Positions 61,600 to 64,000 of a stretch of DNA of 64,000 nt are shown one piece after another. The translations under genes were made by a program, and so were the position numbers. Each line of letters begins with the position of its first letter. The stretch's first letter is position 1. The stretch comes from JAJZEO01 sp964350315 (GTDB taxonomy: Bacteria; Chlamydiota; Chlamydiia; Chlamydiales; 2-12-FULL-49-11). The stretch spans positions 15,178-79,177 of the forward strand of contig CAYGJD010000008.1 of the NCBI GenBank assembly GCA_964350315.1, written 5' to 3'. The notes below the pieces were generated by a model that had not been told where the DNA came from, did no database searches, and saw only the letters and a program-made list of their open reading frames with translations.

Positions 61600-63345
61600 A
61601 TGGACAAAGAAACGATAAGCAAAACCGCAGAAGAATGCATAAAGAACTGGCTTAAAGATCCATACGACAAAGAAACAAGAGAGGAAATCAAGCAATTGGT
61701 CAAAGAAAATCCTAAAGAAGCTAATGATGCCTTTTCTACAAACCTTGTTTTCGGCACCGGCGGCCTTCGTGCAAAAATGGGCCCTGGACCGGGAAGAATG
61801 AATAAATATACGATTCAGATTGTCACTCAAGGACTTGCTAACTACATTAAGACTTTCCCAAAAGAAGTTTGGATGCAGGGAGTTGTTGTCTGCCACGATT
61901 GCCGTATCCATTCAAGAGACTTTGCAGAAGAAACAGCTCGAGTACTTGCAGGAAATCACATTCCCGTTCATCTTGTTATAGACCTTCGACCAACTCCTTT
62001 TTGCTCTTTTTGCGTTCGGCACTACAAAGCTGCCGCAGGAATAAACATCACAGCATCACACAATCCAAAAGAATACAATGGATACAAAGTTTACTGGGAT
62101 GATGGCGCTCAAGTAGTTGCTCCTCACGACACTCGTATTATCCAAGAAATTGAAAAAATCAAAAAAATCGAAGATGTGAAGATGGCTTCTTTTGACTCAA
62201 CGCTCATCACAATGATCGATAAAAATGCAGAAGAGGCTTATTACAAAGCACTTTTAGACCTTTCCCTTTTTCCAGACCGCGACCTTAAAGAAGGCGAAAA
62301 ATTAAATATCATTTATTCTCCTCTCAATGGAGCTGGAGAAACAATGATTCCGGAGGCTCTTAATCGCGCAGGATTTACATCGCTACAGATAGTAGAAGAG
62401 CAACGAGCCCCCGACGGCTCCTTTCCTACAACACCTTACCCAAACCCTGAAACAGATGCTGCATTGGAACTTGGCTGGCGCGATCTTAAAAACAAAAATG
62501 GGGACATTCTTATTGTTTCGGACCCTGACTCAGACAGACTTTCTTGCTCATTACTCCACAGAGGCAAACCAAGACGCCTCTCAGGCAATGAACTTGGTTC
62601 AATCATGCTTCACAATCTTATATACCACCTTAAACCCACTGGTCGCTGGGCAACAGTCACAACAATCGTTTCAACGCCTCTCATTAGAGAAATGACGGAA
62701 AGACACAACGGCACTTGTTTTGAAGTCCTTACCGGGTTTAAGTATATCGGTGAGAAAATTCATGAATGGGAACAAAGCAAAGATGGGTATGATTTTCTAT
62801 TCGGCATGGAAGAATCTCTTGGCTATCTACACGGAACTCACTCGCGCGACAAAGATGCAACAATTGCAGCACTTATGACAGCAGAAGTAGCGCTTGAACT
62901 TAAAATGAAAAAAAAGACCCTACTCGATCAACTTTATTCGATTTACGAAACTTATGGTATATTCCGAGAAAGTCAACGCGTCATAGAATCAAAGAATGGA
63001 ATGGAACCAATGCTTAAATTAATGGGAAAGATCCGAATGGAGATTCCAAAAAAATTCATTGGACTAGAAGTTGAATCAATTGATGATTACCAACAACAAA
63101 AATCAATCAATATGAAGACAAACGAAGAGAGCAAACTCGCACTTCCTAAATCAAACGTACTCGTTTATAAACTAAAAGATAAAAGTCGTTTTATTATCAG
63201 GCCCTCAGGGACTGAGGCCAAACTGAAAATTTATGGTCAAATCTACTCTCCCCATGAAGGGAATATTGAAGCCGGTATTGATCGCTTAGACAAACACGTT
63301 GAAGAGATGCTAGCGCAAGTCGAAGAGGAATATTTCAAGATGTAA
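61600..63345 (+). CDS. Phosphohexomutase (PGM2-type)
   Basis: 581 residues. Active-site S153 in ITASHNPKEYNGYKVYW, sugar-metal loop DPDSDR (about 308-313), GMEESLGYL and phosphate-binding RPSGTEAKLKIY near the end. The opening GTGGLRAKMGPGPGRMN and length match PGM2-type phosphoglucomutase/phosphopentomutase. Interconverts hexose 1- and 6-phosphates for glycogen or sugar-nucleotide use. AAGGAG lies 7 bases before the ATG; a terminator follows. Confidence 0.93.
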   Translation: MDKETISKTAEECIKNWLKDPYDKETREEIKQLVKENPKEANDAFSTNLVFGTGGLRAKMGPGPGRMNKYTIQIVTQGLANYIKTFPKEVWMQGVVVCHDCRIHSRDFAEETARVLAGNHIPVHLVIDLRPTPFCSFCVRHYKAAAGINITASHNPKEYNGYKVYWDDGAQVVAPHDTRIIQEIEKIKKIEDVKMASFDSTLITMIDKNAEEAYYKALLDLSLFPDRDLKEGEKLNIIYSPLNGAGETMIPEALNRAGFTSLQIVEEQRAPDGSFPTTPYPNPETDAALELGWRDLKNKNGDILIVSDPDSDRLSCSLLHRGKPRRLSGNELGSIMLHNLIYHLKPTGRWATVTTIVSTPLIREMTERHNGTCFEVLTGFKYIGEKIHEWEQSKDGYDFLFGMEESLGYLHGTHSRDKDATIAALMTAEVALELKMKKKTLLDQLYSIYETYGIFRESQRVIESKNGMEPMLKLMGKIRMEIPKKFIGLEVESIDDYQQQKSINMKTNEESKLALPKSNVLVYKLKDKSRFIIRPSGTEAKLKIYGQIYSPHEGNIEAGIDRLDKHVEEMLAQVEEEYFKM

Positions 63346-63367
63346 GACCCTCCAAAAAGGGTCTTCT
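63344..63367 (+). terminator. Terminator of phosphohexomutase gene
   Basis: An 8-base stem (63344-63351 with 63358-63365) that begins within the stop codon, followed by a short pyrimidine-rich tail. Confidence 0.65.
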
Positions 63368-63388
63368 ATTCTAAGAATTTCGCCTATC

Positions 63389-63685
63389 TTACATAAAAGC
63401 TAGCGGATCCATTCCATTAATAGGAGATTTTTCTTCAAGCTTACTTGCCGCATCTGTAAAAGCAGCAAAAACCAAGTCCTCTAGACCTTCGACATCTTCA
63501 GGATCGACACATTCACGGTCAATTTTCAGAGATTTCAAATTTTTATCACCTGATAAAACTACTTTGACAAGGCCGCCTCCGGCACTTCCTGTATACTCTG
63601 CAGTAGACATTTCCTCTTGCATTTTGGCAAATTGCTCTTCAAATTGCTTTCTCTGCTTCTTTGCTTTTGAATATCCTGAACCCAT
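63389..63685 (-). CDS. Nucleoid-associated protein YbaB/EbfC
   Basis: 98 residues from the ATG at 63685, six bases after GGAGG; an ATG 36 bases upstream lacks a site. N-terminal helix KKQRKQFEEQFAKMQEEM and the conserved AGGGLVKVVLSGD strand are typical. Binds DNA as a dimer. It directly follows a probable dnaX tail, the usual dnaX-ybaB order. Confidence 0.92.
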   Translation of the reverse strand: MGSGYSKAKKQRKQFEEQFAKMQEEMSTAEYTGSAGGGLVKVVLSGDKNLKSLKIDRECVDPEDVEGLEDLVFAAFTDAASKLEEKSPINGMDPLAFM

Positions 63686-63740
63686 ATATATCCTCCATAA
63701 GTATGGAGAAGTATAACACAAATAGGTAATGGTTTAAAGA

Positions 63741-64000
63741 CTAAATATTTTTTTTCAAAATGCCACCCAGCTCAACTTGAGCAAAATGCATAATTGTATC
63801 TTGTTTTACAATTTCTGAAGGTTTGACTTTTTCCACTAAAGACTCTGTTGAAATAGAACCCTCTCGCGGGGCCTCCTCATCGCCAGCAACAGCCAACACA
63901 GTCTCTTCTTGGGCCGGACTTTCCTGAAAAATGTCCTCTTGGACGGACACACTTTGAGCTAAAACTTCTTGCGTCTCTTTCTCTTGGACAGACACACTTT
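63741..64000 (-). CDS. dnaX: C-terminal fragment, probably DnaX
   Basis: Open at the window edge; only the last 84-86 residues are visible. They are acidic and Gln/Glu/Val rich with a 15-residue imperfect repeat (SVQE...AQ) encoded by a 20-base near-identical repeat at 63936-63955 and 63981-64000. The end KQDTIMHFAQVELGGILKKN looks like a DNA polymerase III tau C-terminus, and position before ybaB supports dnaX. The ATPase part lies outside, so the call is tentative. Confidence 0.55.
   Translation of the reverse strand, partial: SVSVQEKETQEVLAQSVSVQEDIFQESPAQEETVLAVAGDEEAPREGSISTESLVEKVKPSEIVKQDTIMHFAQVELGGILKKNI
63936..64000. repeat. Short coding repeat in dnaX tail
   Basis: A 20-base unit occurs at 63936-63955 and 63981-64000 with one mismatch and a 45-base (15-codon) period. 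The array may continue past the window. Confidence 0.7.

Noticed and set aside
1..64000. CRISPR arrays, insertion sequences, prophage or integrase genes
   Set aside because: No regularly spaced repeats, transposase motifs or integrase motifs seen on either strand.

Overview
The window is about 64 kb of an AT-rich bacterial chromosome that I read as a member of the Chlamydiota, most likely an environmental (non-Chlamydiaceae) lineage. The reasons are direct. The ribonucleotide reductase small subunit has the class Ic Phe-for-Tyr substitution first described in Chlamydia. The blocks rmuC / pssA / nrdA-nrdB / M16C protease / htrA / sucD-sucC / ftsY, lysS / cysS / aas / priA, and murF-mraY-murD-nlpD-ftsW-murG-murC-ftsQ-cutA-rsbV-miaA-(coiled coil)-rsfS-fabF-nudix recall, from memory, the gene neighbourhoods of Chlamydia trachomatis CT756-CT782 and CT820-CT828. 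MurC here carries no D-Ala-D-Ala ligase domain, unlike the MurC-Ddl fusion of Chlamydiaceae. No rRNA, insertion sequence, phage gene or CRISPR array was seen.

Layout. 0.3-6.1 kb is accessory: a Cys-rich SWIM-like protein, a secreted SH3-domain protein, and three tandem paralogues of an unrecognised family. 6.1-31 kb is mostly core metabolism: RmuC, phosphatidylserine synthase, class Ic ribonucleotide reductase with a candidate NrdR box, an M16C metalloprotease, HtrA, HU, a site-2 protease, succinyl-CoA synthetase, FtsY and PriA. Interspersed are an aminoglycoside-phosphotransferase-like kinase, two small membrane proteins and a disordered protein with EPIY-type tyrosine motifs. 31-38 kb holds lysS, cysS and an unusual acyltransferase-ACP-acyl synthetase fusion. 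38.4-54.7 kb is one long minus-strand cluster for biotin uptake, fatty acid synthesis, NAD, tRNA modification and the complete lipid II pathway from MurF to MurC with FtsQ, FtsW and a LysM protein; an atypical short-chain dehydrogenase sits between murF and mraY. 55.6 kb is tRNA-Cys. 55.9-60.2 kb is accessory again: two glycosyltransferase-like genes, a basic protein, a type II PI4-kinase-like protein and a small secreted protein. 60.3-64 kb returns to housekeeping: metallophosphoesterase, Fe-S-type cysteine protein, phosphohexomutase, YbaB and the tail of what is probably DnaX.

The mur/fts cluster supplies lipid II and septal functions, and NrdAB supplies dNTPs. The most interesting accessory genes are candidate host-directed effectors: the EPIY protein at 21.9-22.7 kb and the PI4-kinase-like protein at 58.2-59.8 kb. 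The triplicated family at 2.5-6.1 kb and the three-domain Aas protein at 35.1-37.9 kb also stand out. Functional assignments rest on motifs read by eye; no database search was possible.
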